The position numbers were made by a program, and so were the translations under genes. The notes beneath the pieces are model-generated. The model was not told the DNA's origin and made no database searches. It saw only the letters and a list, made by a program, of their open reading frames with translations. Shown piece by piece: positions 42,279-51,390 of a stretch of DNA of 64,000 bases. The stretch is from Aeromicrobium sp. Root344 (lineage in GTDB: Bacteria; Actinomycetota; Actinomycetes; Propionibacteriales; Nocardioidaceae). Location: contig NZ_LMDH01000001.1 in NCBI RefSeq assembly GCF_001425755.1, positions 966,474-1,030,473 of the forward strand, given 5' to 3'. The stretch's first letter is position 1, and each line of letters opens with the position of its first letter.

Positions 42279-43319
42279 TCATGCCTTCTCCAGCCCCAAC
42301 GTGTCGAGCAGAGCCGTCGCAGTACGGCGGGCGGCGCGTGATCGACCCGGACCCATCCCGCGGTCGACCGCGGCACGTACGCGACGGTCGACGCGGTGAC
42401 GGGCCAGGACCGGCAGGCCCAGGGCGTCGGAGACTGCGGCTGGTCCGATGCCTCCGGCTCGACTGACCGTGACCACGACGATCGACGACGCCATCTGCTG
42501 CAGGCGGTCGAGGACATGTCTCGCAGCACCGACTCCACAGACGTCCTCGGCGACGACCAGCACCGTGAGGACCGACCGCCCGACGATGTCGGCACCCGAC
42601 TCGTCGAGGTGACGCGGCACATCGGCGACCACCAGGTCGAAACCACGCACCGCCGCGGTGAGGACAGAGGGCACCGCCGCCGGCAGGAGCGTGGTGCTCG
42701 ACCGGTCCCACGACAACGTCGAGACACCGTGGTGCACCGGCAGCACGTCGGCGAGGGAGCCGGCGCTGAGCCGGCCGTGCGTCGCGTCGAAGTCGTGCCA
42801 CCTCAGTCCCTCGGCGCGCTCGGCACCCATCAGGAGCTCGAGACCGCCCCCGAGGGGATCCGCGTCGAACAGCAGCGACCGCAGCCCGCGTCGTTGTGCC
42901 GCGAGACCGAGCACCACGGCCAAGGTCGAGGCGCCGACGCCGCCCGAGCCACCGACCATGCTGACCAGGCACGCCTCGCCGCGCCCGTCGAGGGCGGCCG
43001 CCAACGCCTCGAGGATGCGGTCCTCCTCGTCCGGGCCGCACACCGCGACGGCACCCAGGGCGACCGCATCGGGCCACCACTGGGACGGCTCCCTCGCCAG
43101 CAGGAGCACGTGCTCCCGCCGCGGCAGCGCGGCGCGGGCCAGGTCGCCCGCCAGGTCCTCGCCCACGATCACGGCCGAGGCGCGCCGCCACGACCGTCGG
43201 GTGCCCGTGAGGTCGGGCGCCACGTCGGGCACTGCGCCGACCGCGGCACACCACCGGAGCGCGTCGTCCAGCAGGAGCTCGTCAGCGGTGGCGATCAACG
43301 GGGCGGCGAGGTCAGGCAT
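42279..43319 (-). CDS. CpaE/Ssd-like P-loop localisation protein
   Basis: The ATG at 43319 gives 346 residues. Residues ~1-115 are a degenerate receiver-like region; the rest is a MinD/ParA-type ATPase with the deviant Walker A MVGGSGGVGASTLAVVLG and LLFDADPLGGGLELLMG. ADVPRHLDESGADIV follows. In Tad systems CpaE positions the apparatus; the mycobacterial counterpart Ssd has been linked to septum-site control. It is the first gene of the Tad operon and divergent from a HAD phosphatase. Confidence 0.9.
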   Translation of the reverse strand: MPDLAAPLIATADELLLDDALRWCAAVGAVPDVAPDLTGTRRSWRRASAVIVGEDLAGDLARAALPRREHVLLLAREPSQWWPDAVALGAVAVCGPDEEDRILEALAAALDGRGEACLVSMVGGSGGVGASTLAVVLGLAAQRRGLRSLLFDADPLGGGLELLMGAERAEGLRWHDFDATHGRLSAGSLADVLPVHHGVSTLSWDRSSTTLLPAAVPSVLTAAVRGFDLVVADVPRHLDESGADIVGRSVLTVLVVAEDVCGVGAARHVLDRLQQMASSIVVVTVSRAGGIGPAAVSDALGLPVLARHRVDRRVRAAVDRGMGPGRSRAARRTATALLDTLGLEKA

Positions 43320-43412
43320 AGGTACGACTGTCGCCGTCCACCAGCCCACCCGGAACCGGCGCGCGGGAGCCTGTGGACGACCAATCGCGGACCTGCGGGA
43401 TGTGGACCCGCC

Positions 43413-43418
43413 TATCCT
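43413..43418 (+). promoter_or_regulatory. -10 box of a probable leaderless promoter
   Basis: TATCCT ends exactly 6 bases before the GTG of the HAD phosphatase gene and there is no purine-rich ribosome site. This is the clearest leaderless arrangement in the window together with the one at 44545. Confidence 0.65.
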
Positions 43419-43424
43419 GAACGG

Positions 43425-44234
43425 GTGAGCCCCACGAGGTCAGCCGCATTCTTCGACCTGGACAAGACGATCATCGCCAAGTCGAGCACGCTCGCCTTCA
43501 GCAAGCCCTTCTTCCAGGGCGGACTCCTCAGCCGCCGCGCGGTGCTCCGCAGCGCGTACGCCAACTTCATGTTCGCGCTCAACGGCGCCGACCACGACAA
43601 GCTCGAGAAGATGCGCGCCTACCTGACCCAGATGGTCACCGGCTGGGACGTCGAGGTGGTCCGCCAGTCGGTCGCCGAGACGCTGCACTCGATCATCGAC
43701 CCGCTCGTCTACGAGGAGGCCGTCGACCTCATCGAGGAGCACCAGGCGGCCGGCCGCGACGTCGTGATCGTCTCGGCGTCGGGCACCGAGGTCGTCGAGC
43801 CGATCGGCGAGATGCTGGGCGTCGACCACGTCATCGCCACGACCCTCTACGTCGAGAACGGCCGCTACACCGGCGACGTCGACTTCTATGCGTACGGGCC
43901 GAACAAGGCCGTCGCGATGGAGCAGCTGGCCGCCCAGCGCGGCTACGACCTCGCCGAGTCGTACGCCTACTCAGACTCCGAGACCGACGCGCCGATGCTG
44001 CAGGCCGTCGGCCATCCGTACGCGGTCAATCCGGACAAGGCACTGCGCCGCATCGCCGAGGACAACGGCTGGCCGATCCTGGCCTTCCGCCGGCCCGTCG
44101 CCCTGCGCCGGCGCCTCGGCCTGCACACCAAGGTCGGCAAGGCGGCCGCGGTCACGGTCGTCGCCAGCGCCGTCGGCGCGATCACCGTCGCCCTGGTGTC
44201 ACGCCGCAAGCACCGCGTCCCGTCGAGATTGTGA
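43425..44234 (+). CDS. HAD-IB family phosphatase, SerB-like
   Basis: A 269-residue protein from GTG 43425. Motif I is AFFDLDKTIIAKSS with the nucleophile DxD, motif II IVSASGTEVVEP, and motif III with SDSETDAPML; these define the HAD-IB subgroup. A C-terminal hydrophobic stretch (AAAVTVVASAVGAITVALV) followed by a basic tail suggests a membrane anchor. Relatives dephosphorylate phosphoserine or lipid/sugar phosphates; this one sits where Rv3661 sits in mycobacteria. Substrate unproven. Confidence 0.9.
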   Translation: MSPTRSAAFFDLDKTIIAKSSTLAFSKPFFQGGLLSRRAVLRSAYANFMFALNGADHDKLEKMRAYLTQMVTGWDVEVVRQSVAETLHSIIDPLVYEEAVDLIEEHQAAGRDVVIVSASGTEVVEPIGEMLGVDHVIATTLYVENGRYTGDVDFYAYGPNKAVAMEQLAAQRGYDLAESYAYSDSETDAPMLQAVGHPYAVNPDKALRRIAEDNGWPILAFRRPVALRRRLGLHTKVGKAAAVTVVASAVGAITVALVSRRKHRVPSRL

Positions 44235-44556
44235 AGCAAAGCGCACAACGTTACGGCCCAGTAGGCCTCGCGTCGTCCAGCCCTTTGGCGTAGACAAGGA
44301 ACCAAGAACTTCGACAACTCCACAGCGGCAAAGCAGCTCAGTACCCACGCGGCGATCACCCGTCTCAATGGGAACGTTGCTCGTGGACTCCGTCCCACTC
44401 AGGGATTCAGACGGGGCCCCGACGACTCCGATCCAGCACGCCTGGTAGCCGAGCCAGCTTGCCAGGCGGCGCCATTCCCCCGGGGATCGGCGCCGCCGCT
44501 CTGTGTGAGGGCCAAGTCGTCGGACAGCGGCAACACGAGCGTCTTATGATCGTCCA
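44235..44556. other. 322-bp gap with a GC-rich hairpin
   Basis: No gene is seen. The main item is a hairpin with 9-base arms, GGCGGCGCC at 44465-44473 and GGCGCCGCC at 44489-44497, whose loop can itself pair partly. It could terminate the HAD gene or act as an attenuator, though no T-run follows. The last bases hold the promoter of the acyltransferase gene. Confidence 0.5.
44545..44550 (+). promoter_or_regulatory. -10 box of a probable leaderless promoter
   Basis: TATGAT ends exactly 6 bases before the ATG of the acyltransferase gene, with no ribosome site between. Transcription would start at the A of the start codon. Confidence 0.65.
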
Positions 44557-45573
44557 ATGAATTCGGCCAAGACCCGCAGCGCGGCGATCGATCTGGTCCG
44601 CGTCGTGGCGATCATCGGCGTGGTCGCGCGCCACACCTGGTACGACCCCGACGGGATCGTCGCGCAGGTCGTGTGCCCGTGGGCGATCGCCGTGTTCTTC
44701 GTGCTGAGCGGTTACCTGTGGAAGGCGGACCGAGCGCTGGCGACCGAGGTCCGCAACCGCTGGCGGGGCCTGTTGATCCCGTACGCCGTGTGGGTTCCCC
44801 TGATCGCGATCCCCTACTTCATCTGGGCCTTCCACGAGTACGACCCGGCGTTCGCCGCCACCCTGGTCGTCGGCGTGGGCTACGGGGGCAAGTTCGCCGT
44901 GGCACCGTTCAGCGCCTGCTGGTTCTTCACCACGATGTTCTTCGCGGCCGTCTACATGCGCTACCTGGAGCGTTACTCACGGCGCGTCACCTGGCTGGTC
45001 ATCGTGCTCACCCTCGTCGTCACATGCACGGCCCCGCTCGCCCTCAAGTACGGACCGCTAGGGATGACGCTGGCCCTGCCGTGCATGCTCTTCATCGTCC
45101 TGGGTCAGGAGCTGCGTCGCCGACGCGACCGCATCAACCGGCCCGGGCTCGTCGGGCTCGGACTGGTCGGCGTCGGCGCGGTCGCCGTGGCTCTCGGCGC
45201 GTCACACGACCTCAACGGCGACCTCATCGAGATCAAGAACTCGATGTACGGCTACCCGATCGCCGGTCTCGTCAGCGGCGCCCTGATCGGGCTCGGGCTG
45301 ATCCTGCTCGCCGAGTCCTGCGACCCGTTCGTGCCAAAGGCCGTCCGGCCCGGCATCACCGAGGCCGCGTCGACCGCGACCTTCGTGATGTTCCTGCACC
45401 CCTGCATCCTGTTCCTCATGCGCGGCGCCGAGGCCGAGGGGAGCTGGCCCCAGTTCCTGCTGGCACTGTTCGTGCCGTACGCCCTGGGCACGGCCCTCAT
45501 CCGGATGCGGGCGCTGCCGTGGCTCACCGGCGTGTGGGCGCCTCGCCAGCCTTCGCTCCCCGTCAGCACGTGA
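44557..45573 (+). CDS. acyltransferase family 3 membrane protein
   Basis: A 338-residue protein with about ten membrane helices. The N-terminus has AAIDLVRVVAIIGVVARHTW, with the catalytic-type Arg-His, and FFVLSGYLWK, both diagnostic of acyltransferase-3 proteins; RGLLIPYAVWVPL follows. Members move acetyl or other acyl groups from the cytoplasmic side onto surface sugars. It opens the glycan locus and converges on a second acyltransferase with a 15-bp gap. Confidence 0.9.
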   Translation: MNSAKTRSAAIDLVRVVAIIGVVARHTWYDPDGIVAQVVCPWAIAVFFVLSGYLWKADRALATEVRNRWRGLLIPYAVWVPLIAIPYFIWAFHEYDPAFAATLVVGVGYGGKFAVAPFSACWFFTTMFFAAVYMRYLERYSRRVTWLVIVLTLVVTCTAPLALKYGPLGMTLALPCMLFIVLGQELRRRRDRINRPGLVGLGLVGVGAVAVALGASHDLNGDLIEIKNSMYGYPIAGLVSGALIGLGLILLAESCDPFVPKAVRPGITEAASTATFVMFLHPCILFLMRGAEAEGSWPQFLLALFVPYALGTALIRMRALPWLTGVWAPRQPSLPVST

Positions 45574-45588
45574 CCTCGGGGGCGCGGG

Positions 45589-46773
45589 TCACGACGCGCC
45601 GATGATCGGTTTCTCGCGCCCCTTGGTCAGTCGCTTCAAGGTCATCGCCGGCTTCTCGAGGTAGTGCCAGCTGAGCCATGCCAGCGGCGCCGTCATCAGG
45701 AGACACAGGGGGAGGAACACCACGGCGGGCATGGGGTGGTCCAGCGCGATCGTGGCGGCGATCTGTGTCACGGGGAACGCGTAGATGTACATCCCGTAGG
45801 AGTAGTCGTCGGGGAAGTTCACCCCGGCGAGCCGCTTGGAGCAACCCAGGTACATCACGAGGTAGGCCCAGGGCAGCGCGCCGATGACGTGGAACCAGCC
45901 GATGCCGTCGAGGGCCAGCACGGTGCAGATCACCGCGCAGGCCGCCGCGACGACCGGCGACATCCTGATCTTGTCCTTGTGGATGTAGAGGATCGCGCCG
46001 GCCATGAAGAAGATGCCCAGGCGGGCCAGGGGTTCCACGATGGTCAGGAGCTTCTCGAACGACGACGCGTGCTCGTAGGCCCTCTCGCGCGCGGCCTTGT
46101 CGGTCGCGGCGAAGGTCTGGACCGACTGCGACAGCATCAGCTTGTCGGCGACCTTGATCGCGGTGAAGACCGCCAGTCCCAGGTACATGCCCCAATGGAG
46201 GTAGCGGCGGGCGACGACCGTCACCAGAAGGCCCATCCCGATCCACAGGGTGAACTCGTAGAACAGGGTCCACGCCGAGAAGTTCCACACCTCAGGCACG
46301 GGCACGTTGTCGAGGGTCCCGACCACGTCGAACTGCTTGAGCACGAAGAAGAAGTTGTCCGTCACGTACGACAGGCCGCTCGACCACTCGTAGCCCGGCT
46401 TGCCCTCGATGCGGCGGGACAGCGGCCCGAGCACGAACCCGACCAGCACGAGCGAGGCGATCCAGGCCGGATAGATGCGCAGGACCCGGCGCCACATGTA
46501 GTCGCCGAGGGACCTCGAGCTCAGCCGGCTCGCGGTGATCATGTAGCCGGAGATCGCGAAGAACCCGGCCAGCATGTAGGTGCCGATCGTGTCCGAGAAG
46601 ATGAACGTCGGCATGTCCATGTAGCCGCCGAGGGGCAGCGCATGCAGAAAGAGGATGGATGTCGCGAAGAAGAGCCGTATCGCGTTGACGCTGTTGTGCC
46701 TGGAGTCGAGCGACTGGCCGAGAGTTGTCACGGGGACAGATCCTAGCCCGACACCTTCGGAGAGATCCCGCAT
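45589..46773 (-). CDS. acyltransferase family 3 membrane protein
   Basis: A 394-residue protein with about ten membrane helices. VNAIRLFFATSILFLHALPL, FFAISGYMITASRL, YMWRRVLRIYPAWIASLVLV and the C-terminal WHYLEKPAMTLKRL are the family hallmarks of O-acyltransferases of the OafA type without the SGNH part. The start is uncertain: a GTG 14 codons later (46731) has an AGGA site about 9 bases upstream and gives 380 residues. It probably acylates a surface polysaccharide. It is divergent from the LTA-synthase-like gene. Confidence 0.9.
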   Translation of the reverse strand: MRDLSEGVGLGSVPVTTLGQSLDSRHNSVNAIRLFFATSILFLHALPLGGYMDMPTFIFSDTIGTYMLAGFFAISGYMITASRLSSRSLGDYMWRRVLRIYPAWIASLVLVGFVLGPLSRRIEGKPGYEWSSGLSYVTDNFFFVLKQFDVVGTLDNVPVPEVWNFSAWTLFYEFTLWIGMGLLVTVVARRYLHWGMYLGLAVFTAIKVADKLMLSQSVQTFAATDKAARERAYEHASSFEKLLTIVEPLARLGIFFMAGAILYIHKDKIRMSPVVAAACAVICTVLALDGIGWFHVIGALPWAYLVMYLGCSKRLAGVNFPDDYSYGMYIYAFPVTQIAATIALDHPMPAVVFLPLCLLMTAPLAWLSWHYLEKPAMTLKRLTKGREKPIIGAS

Positions 46774-46832
46774 TCAAAGGACTCGCGTGTGACGTTCACG
46801 TGACAACGCGTCGTACGCCCAGAATCGCTGGC

Positions 46833-46838
46833 TAGACT
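46833..46838 (+). promoter_or_regulatory. possible -10 box near a GTG start
   Basis: TAGACT ends 8 bases before the GTG of the sulfatase-like gene, slightly further than ideal for a leaderless start. No ribosome site is seen, so a leaderless or near-leaderless transcript is likely. Confidence 0.4.
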
Positions 46839-46846
46839 CTCACCCC

Positions 46847-48808
46847 GTGACCAGCATCGACGACCCTCAGACGCAGCCCTCAGGCCGCGGCAGAATCGCT
46901 TCGCTCCTCGCTCCGGGCCACTGGGCGTACATCCTGCTCCTGCTGGTTCCGCTCGGACTGGTCGACCTGGTGTGCGTCAGCACGCGGATCACCGGGAGCA
47001 CCGAGGCCAACGGGACGACGTTCGGGTCGTGGTCGTGGCTGGCACAGATGTCGTCGAGCGTCTTCTTCTACCTCGCCCTGATCACGTTCTGGATCGGCGT
47101 CTTCGCGGTCATCCGTGGGCGGCGTGCACGACGCATCGCCGTGTTCTGCTTCCACCTGACGTTCACGTTCCTCGCCTTCCTCGTGATCCTGACCGAGCTC
47201 TACTACCTGCTGCTCGACGTCATGCTCAACGCGAACTCGTTCGCGCTCGTGAAGCTCATCTTCCAGATCGAGATGTTGAAGATCATCGAGGCGGAGGTGG
47301 CCTCGTTCGTCCCGGTGCTGGCACTCATCGGCATCATCGTCGCCAACCTGTTCCCCGTCATCGTCAACCGCAGGTTCAAGCCCAGGTGGCTCCACCAGGA
47401 ACCCACCACCCCGCCGGCCTCGCGTCGGGGCACGGTCATCGCGGTCGCCCTGGGCCTGACCGCAGCCCTGCTCGCCACCTCGGCCCTCCCCAACGGGCAG
47501 GGCAACACCAACTTCACCCGCAACCGTGTCGTCAGCATCGGCATCGACGTGACCAAGAAGCAGCTGGACGGGCCACCCGAAGGCTTCGTGCAGCCGACCC
47601 GCGCCGACCTGCCGATCGACACCACGCTCGCGGCGACCCCGCGGACGAAGAAGTACAACGTCGTCCAGATCGTCCTGGAGTCCCAGAGCTGGAAGTCCAC
47701 GACACTCGGCAGCCCTCAGCTCGACACGACCCCCAACCTGTCGAAGATCGCCAAGAACAGCCTGGTCGCCGAGCGCGCCTACACCGCCATGCCGCACACC
47801 ACGAAGTCCCTCGTCGCCTCCAACTGCGGGGTCGAGCCACCTCTCGACACCGTCAACAGCGAGGCTGAGCCGGGCGGTCTCGCGGCGAAGTGCCTGCCGA
47901 CACTGCTGGGCGAGCAGGGCTACGCGACCGCGTTCTTCCAGAGCGCCACCCGCAACTTCGAGAACCGTCCCAAGGTCGTCAAGGCGTTCGGCTACCAGAA
48001 GTTCTTCGCCCTCGAGTCGTACCGCAAGAAGGGGTTCTACAAGACCAACACCCTCGGCTACGAGGACGACATCATGCTCGAACCGAGCCTCGCATGGGCG
48101 GCCGCGCACAGGAACCGCCCCTTCTCGCTCGAGTACATGACGTTGACGGCCCACTCGGAGTACGTCCTGCCCAAGGACTGGAAGATGAAGCACTACGTCG
48201 ACGACAAGACCGAGAACAACTACCTCAACGCGGTCCGCTACCAGGACCGCTTCGTCGGCAAGGTGATCGACGGCTTCAAACGACTGGGGCTGTACGACAA
48301 CACGATCTTCGTGATCATGGGCGACCACGGCGAAGGGTTCCGCGAGCACGGTCGTCGCCTGCACAACGACACCATCTGGAACGAGGGCATCCAGATCCCG
48401 TACGTGATCCACGCACCCCACGACTGGACCGACGGGGCCCGTCAGGTTGCCCCCGTCACGAACATGTCCACGCTGCAGACCCTCGCCGACCTCCTGGGCT
48501 ACAAGATCGAGGGCGGCACCTACCGCGGAGCGTCGATCCGTCATCCGGACCGGGCGCCACAGCCACTCGTCACCTCCTGCTGGGACACCGACCAGTGCGT
48601 GTCCTTGATCGACGGCAACCACAAGTACATCTACTTCTTCGGCTACAAGCGCCCCCAGTACTACGACGTGGTCGCCGATCCGCACGAGAAGCACAACCTG
48701 TTCGACAGCCTGAGCGACGCGAAGGCCCAGTCGCTGGAGGACACCGCGCTTCGGTGGCAGGCCGAGGTCAACGCCAAGCACAAGCTCGGCCGGCGACTCG
48801 CCCGCTGA
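46847..48808 (+). CDS. LTA-synthase/sulfatase-like membrane enzyme
   Basis: A 653-residue protein. Residues ~25-205 hold five membrane helices; the rest is an extracellular alkaline-phosphatase-superfamily domain. VVQIVLESQSWKSTT holds the first metal ligand, AMPHTTKSLVAS the likely threonine nucleophile, and IFVIMGDHGEGFREHGR the Asp-His metal ligands. Family members transfer phosphoglycerol or phosphoethanolamine to cell-wall polymers, or hydrolyse sulfates. The location among acyltransferases and glycan genes suggests decoration of a surface polymer. Donor and acceptor unknown. Confidence 0.88.
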   Translation: MTSIDDPQTQPSGRGRIASLLAPGHWAYILLLLVPLGLVDLVCVSTRITGSTEANGTTFGSWSWLAQMSSSVFFYLALITFWIGVFAVIRGRRARRIAVFCFHLTFTFLAFLVILTELYYLLLDVMLNANSFALVKLIFQIEMLKIIEAEVASFVPVLALIGIIVANLFPVIVNRRFKPRWLHQEPTTPPASRRGTVIAVALGLTAALLATSALPNGQGNTNFTRNRVVSIGIDVTKKQLDGPPEGFVQPTRADLPIDTTLAATPRTKKYNVVQIVLESQSWKSTTLGSPQLDTTPNLSKIAKNSLVAERAYTAMPHTTKSLVASNCGVEPPLDTVNSEAEPGGLAAKCLPTLLGEQGYATAFFQSATRNFENRPKVVKAFGYQKFFALESYRKKGFYKTNTLGYEDDIMLEPSLAWAAAHRNRPFSLEYMTLTAHSEYVLPKDWKMKHYVDDKTENNYLNAVRYQDRFVGKVIDGFKRLGLYDNTIFVIMGDHGEGFREHGRRLHNDTIWNEGIQIPYVIHAPHDWTDGARQVAPVTNMSTLQTLADLLGYKIEGGTYRGASIRHPDRAPQPLVTSCWDTDQCVSLIDGNHKYIYFFGYKRPQYYDVVADPHEKHNLFDSLSDAKAQSLEDTALRWQAEVNAKHKLGRRLAR

Positions 48809-48817
48809 CGTCGTCGG

Positions 48818-50026
48818 TCAGGACGCCAGCAGGTCGTCGACCGCCGCGATGACGACCTCCGGCTCGACCTCGATGTCGGTCTGGATCCCGAGGAGATCCT
48901 TGCCTGGCGGCGGCGGCTCGCCGCTGATCAGGTAGCGATAGGTCGAGCCGTCGATGTCATCGGTGATCGCCCAGAAGCAGTGCTTGACGTACGTCGACTG
49001 GAACAGCTCGAGGACCTTGACGCCGGCCTTGGCGAACAGCAGGTTGGTCAGGGCCGCGCCGTGGATGCCGACGATGACGTCAGCCGCCGCGAAGTGGTCG
49101 ATCTGGTCGCGTACGGACATCGCACCCGGATCGATCCGCACGAAGCCACGCTGCTCCAGCAGGGGCCATACCGCAGGCTCCTGCACCAGACGCCGCGTGT
49201 TGCGGCCGTTGCCCCGCGTGACGAAGATGCGCGAGGGCTTGTCGGCGGTGTTCTCGGGCGGGAGCTGGCGGCGCAACCAGTCGACCGCCCAGCGGGGAGC
49301 GACTTCCTCCGGATTGGGCTGGGACGGCACCAGCAGCCGGTCGGCCCGGACGGCCCGGCGCTTGCCCGACGGGATGATCGTGTGCTGGTCGAGGCCCGTC
49401 AGCGCCAGGAGCTCGCGGTGGTAACGCGCCTGCGTGGGCAGGTAGAGCGCGTCCGGCTGCGTCCCCGAGAGCACCCTCTCCACGATCCCCCAGCGCGGCA
49501 GGACGTCGAGCAGGAAGTGGTAGTAGCTGTTGCCGCCTCCCCGGGTCGCGAGCGACACCACCGTGCCGGCGACGTGCTCCGTGCGCGGCAGGGTCGGTCG
49601 CAGGAACACCGGGTGCTCCCGCCAGTCCGCGACCCCGAAGTAGGGGCTGGTCTCGAAGTCGAGCGACTGTGCCTGCGTGATGTGCGCACCGAAGTCACCG
49701 GCGACGATCCCGTCGGCGAGATCGAGCACGAAGGGCGCCGGGACGACGAACGAGGCCGCCGCTGCATAGACGGGGTGGTGCCGCGGGCTGCCGGTCGGCA
49801 ACGCCCGGTCGATGGCTTCGGCCTCTCCCGCCCGGTGCAGGACGACGGACCCGGGTTCGGCCTCGGCCGTGAGGGCCGACCGGCTCGACGCCCTGCGGGG
49901 GACGCCCCGCCGTCCGCACAGGAAGGACACCCGCCGAAAGGCCATGCCCGACAGCAGCGAGGTGAAGCGATGGAGACGCTTGGCCAGTGGCCAGACGGGC
50001 TGCAGGGGCGCTGGAAGCCTCGTCAC
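48818..50026 (-). CDS. GT61-family glycosyltransferase
   Basis: A 402-residue soluble or peripheral protein. The DUF563/GT61 pattern is clear in the C-terminal half: YYHFLLDVLPRWGIVERVLS, RIFVTRGNGRNTRRL, then AAADVIVGIHGAALTNLLFA and VKVLELFQ. Related proteins are found in capsule and EPS loci. Its GTG overlaps the stop of the polymerase-like gene (GTGA), so it is third in an operon with the tyrosine kinase and the ligase. Sugar unknown. Confidence 0.9.
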   Translation of the reverse strand: MTRLPAPLQPVWPLAKRLHRFTSLLSGMAFRRVSFLCGRRGVPRRASSRSALTAEAEPGSVVLHRAGEAEAIDRALPTGSPRHHPVYAAAASFVVPAPFVLDLADGIVAGDFGAHITQAQSLDFETSPYFGVADWREHPVFLRPTLPRTEHVAGTVVSLATRGGGNSYYHFLLDVLPRWGIVERVLSGTQPDALYLPTQARYHRELLALTGLDQHTIIPSGKRRAVRADRLLVPSQPNPEEVAPRWAVDWLRRQLPPENTADKPSRIFVTRGNGRNTRRLVQEPAVWPLLEQRGFVRIDPGAMSVRDQIDHFAAADVIVGIHGAALTNLLFAKAGVKVLELFQSTYVKHCFWAITDDIDGSTYRYLISGEPPPPGKDLLGIQTDIEVEPEVVIAAVDDLLAS

Positions 50027-51390
50027 GCCGTGGATCTCTCGCGTGCCTCGTCCGACACCACGGCGGGATCGCCCGCCTCACGCATGCTCGCCACCACGAA
50101 CGACATCGCCAGCGTCACCCCGACGTAGCGGCTGCCGACGTTGGGCGTGATGGGTCCAGCAACGACGTAGGCAAGCGCCGGGTAGCAGAGCAGGCGGTAC
50201 GGCCGCGGCGTCGTGAACAGCGGCGCGACGAACGACCAGATGATGAACAGGAACGCCGTGAGGCCCAGCACTCCCATCGCGGCCACGACCTGGGCGTAGA
50301 TGTTGTGCGCGAGGATGACGTCGAAGTCCCATCCGCCACCGATGAGCGGGTGGTGCCGGAAGACCTCGAGAGCGTTGGCCAGGCCCTCCTTGCGTTCGTT
50401 GTTGGAGTATCGCGAGCCACTGCCACCGAGCAGTCTGGAGAGGGCGTTGCTGCCGCCCTTGTCGTTGAGGATCCGATCGAGGTTGGCGACGACGAAGATG
50501 CCGCCGAACGCCAGCGCTCCGGCCACCTTGAGCGAGCGCTCGAGGGCGGGGTACATGAGGGCGAGAAAGGCGACGACCACCAAGGGACCACGGCTGCCGC
50601 TGAACCAGATGACGGCGAGGCACAGGACCCCCGACCCGAGCACCAGCCACCGGCGGGAGGGCCGTACGACCTGATAGAGGAACGGCAGGAAGCACACGGC
50701 CAGGAGGCCCGAGTAGCCGAACGCGGTCGGCTGCTCCGAGAGGCCCGTGTAGCGGTTGTTCTCCGGCAGCGGGCCGTTCAGCAGGCCGTACGCAAGGCTC
50801 AGCACCACGCCGAGCACGTAGGCGCCGGCGAGGGACACGAGCCGTCGTCCGCGAGGCGCCCACCACACGAACAGCAGCGGCAGGATGACCGTCGCCGCCA
50901 GCACGCGCAGGAGGATGTTGAGGCTGCCGAAGGCGAACACCGATGCGAGGGACGAGACGCAGCCGACCACGAAGAACGCCGCAGCGCCCAACGCAAACGT
51001 CCAGGGCACGTGCAGCGGCTGGGTCACCAGGACGGGGAAGAGCAGACCGAACCCGACCACCATCAGCAGGTCGGAGGCCGTGATGAAGCTGGCGCCGCCA
51101 GGCATCGTCAGGGCGGTCATGGGAGCGAAGAACATGCCGGCGATGACGAGGCCCGAGCCGACCTTCTCGATGCCGAAGGCGAACAGCGCCGTGAGGAAGA
51201 GCGTCACGCCCATCGCGAAGATCGCGCCGGGAATGGACTTCAACCCCAGCGGGAGAAGGCCGAGCATCAGCACTGCCGTGAGGGCGACGGGCCACACCCG
51301 CATCCCGAGGGGATGCGGGTGCGGCACGTCCCTGGGATCGACGTTCGGGTCGCGAGCCGGCGCCGCGAACGGAGCGCCGTCGAAGCTCAT
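50023..51390 (-). CDS. O-antigen ligase/polymerase-like membrane protein
   Basis: A 455-residue protein with about 12 membrane helices. The region RYTGLSEQPTAFGYSGLLA and the large loop with NALEVFRHHPLIGGGWDFDV followed by AHNIYAQVVAAMG match the Wzy_C/WaaL family loop. Such proteins polymerise or ligate polysaccharide repeat units on the outer face of the membrane. The ATG overlaps the kinase stop (ATGA). Polymerase versus ligase cannot be settled here; in a monoderm organism polymerisation is more likely. Confidence 0.88.
   Translation of the reverse strand: MSFDGAPFAAPARDPNVDPRDVPHPHPLGMRVWPVALTAVLMLGLLPLGLKSIPGAIFAMGVTLFLTALFAFGIEKVGSGLVIAGMFFAPMTALTMPGGASFITASDLLMVVGFGLLFPVLVTQPLHVPWTFALGAAAFFVVGCVSSLASVFAFGSLNILLRVLAATVILPLLFVWWAPRGRRLVSLAGAYVLGVVLSLAYGLLNGPLPENNRYTGLSEQPTAFGYSGLLAVCFLPFLYQVVRPSRRWLVLGSGVLCLAVIWFSGSRGPLVVVAFLALMYPALERSLKVAGALAFGGIFVVANLDRILNDKGGSNALSRLLGGSGSRYSNNERKEGLANALEVFRHHPLIGGGWDFDVILAHNIYAQVVAAMGVLGLTAFLFIIWSFVAPLFTTPRPYRLLCYPALAYVVAGPITPNVGSRYVGVTLAMSFVVASMREAGDPAVVSDEARERSTA

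Noticed and set aside
46880-48781. A 633-codon open frame on the minus strand
   Set aside because: Antisense shadow of the LTA-synthase/sulfatase-like gene, with no domain of its own.
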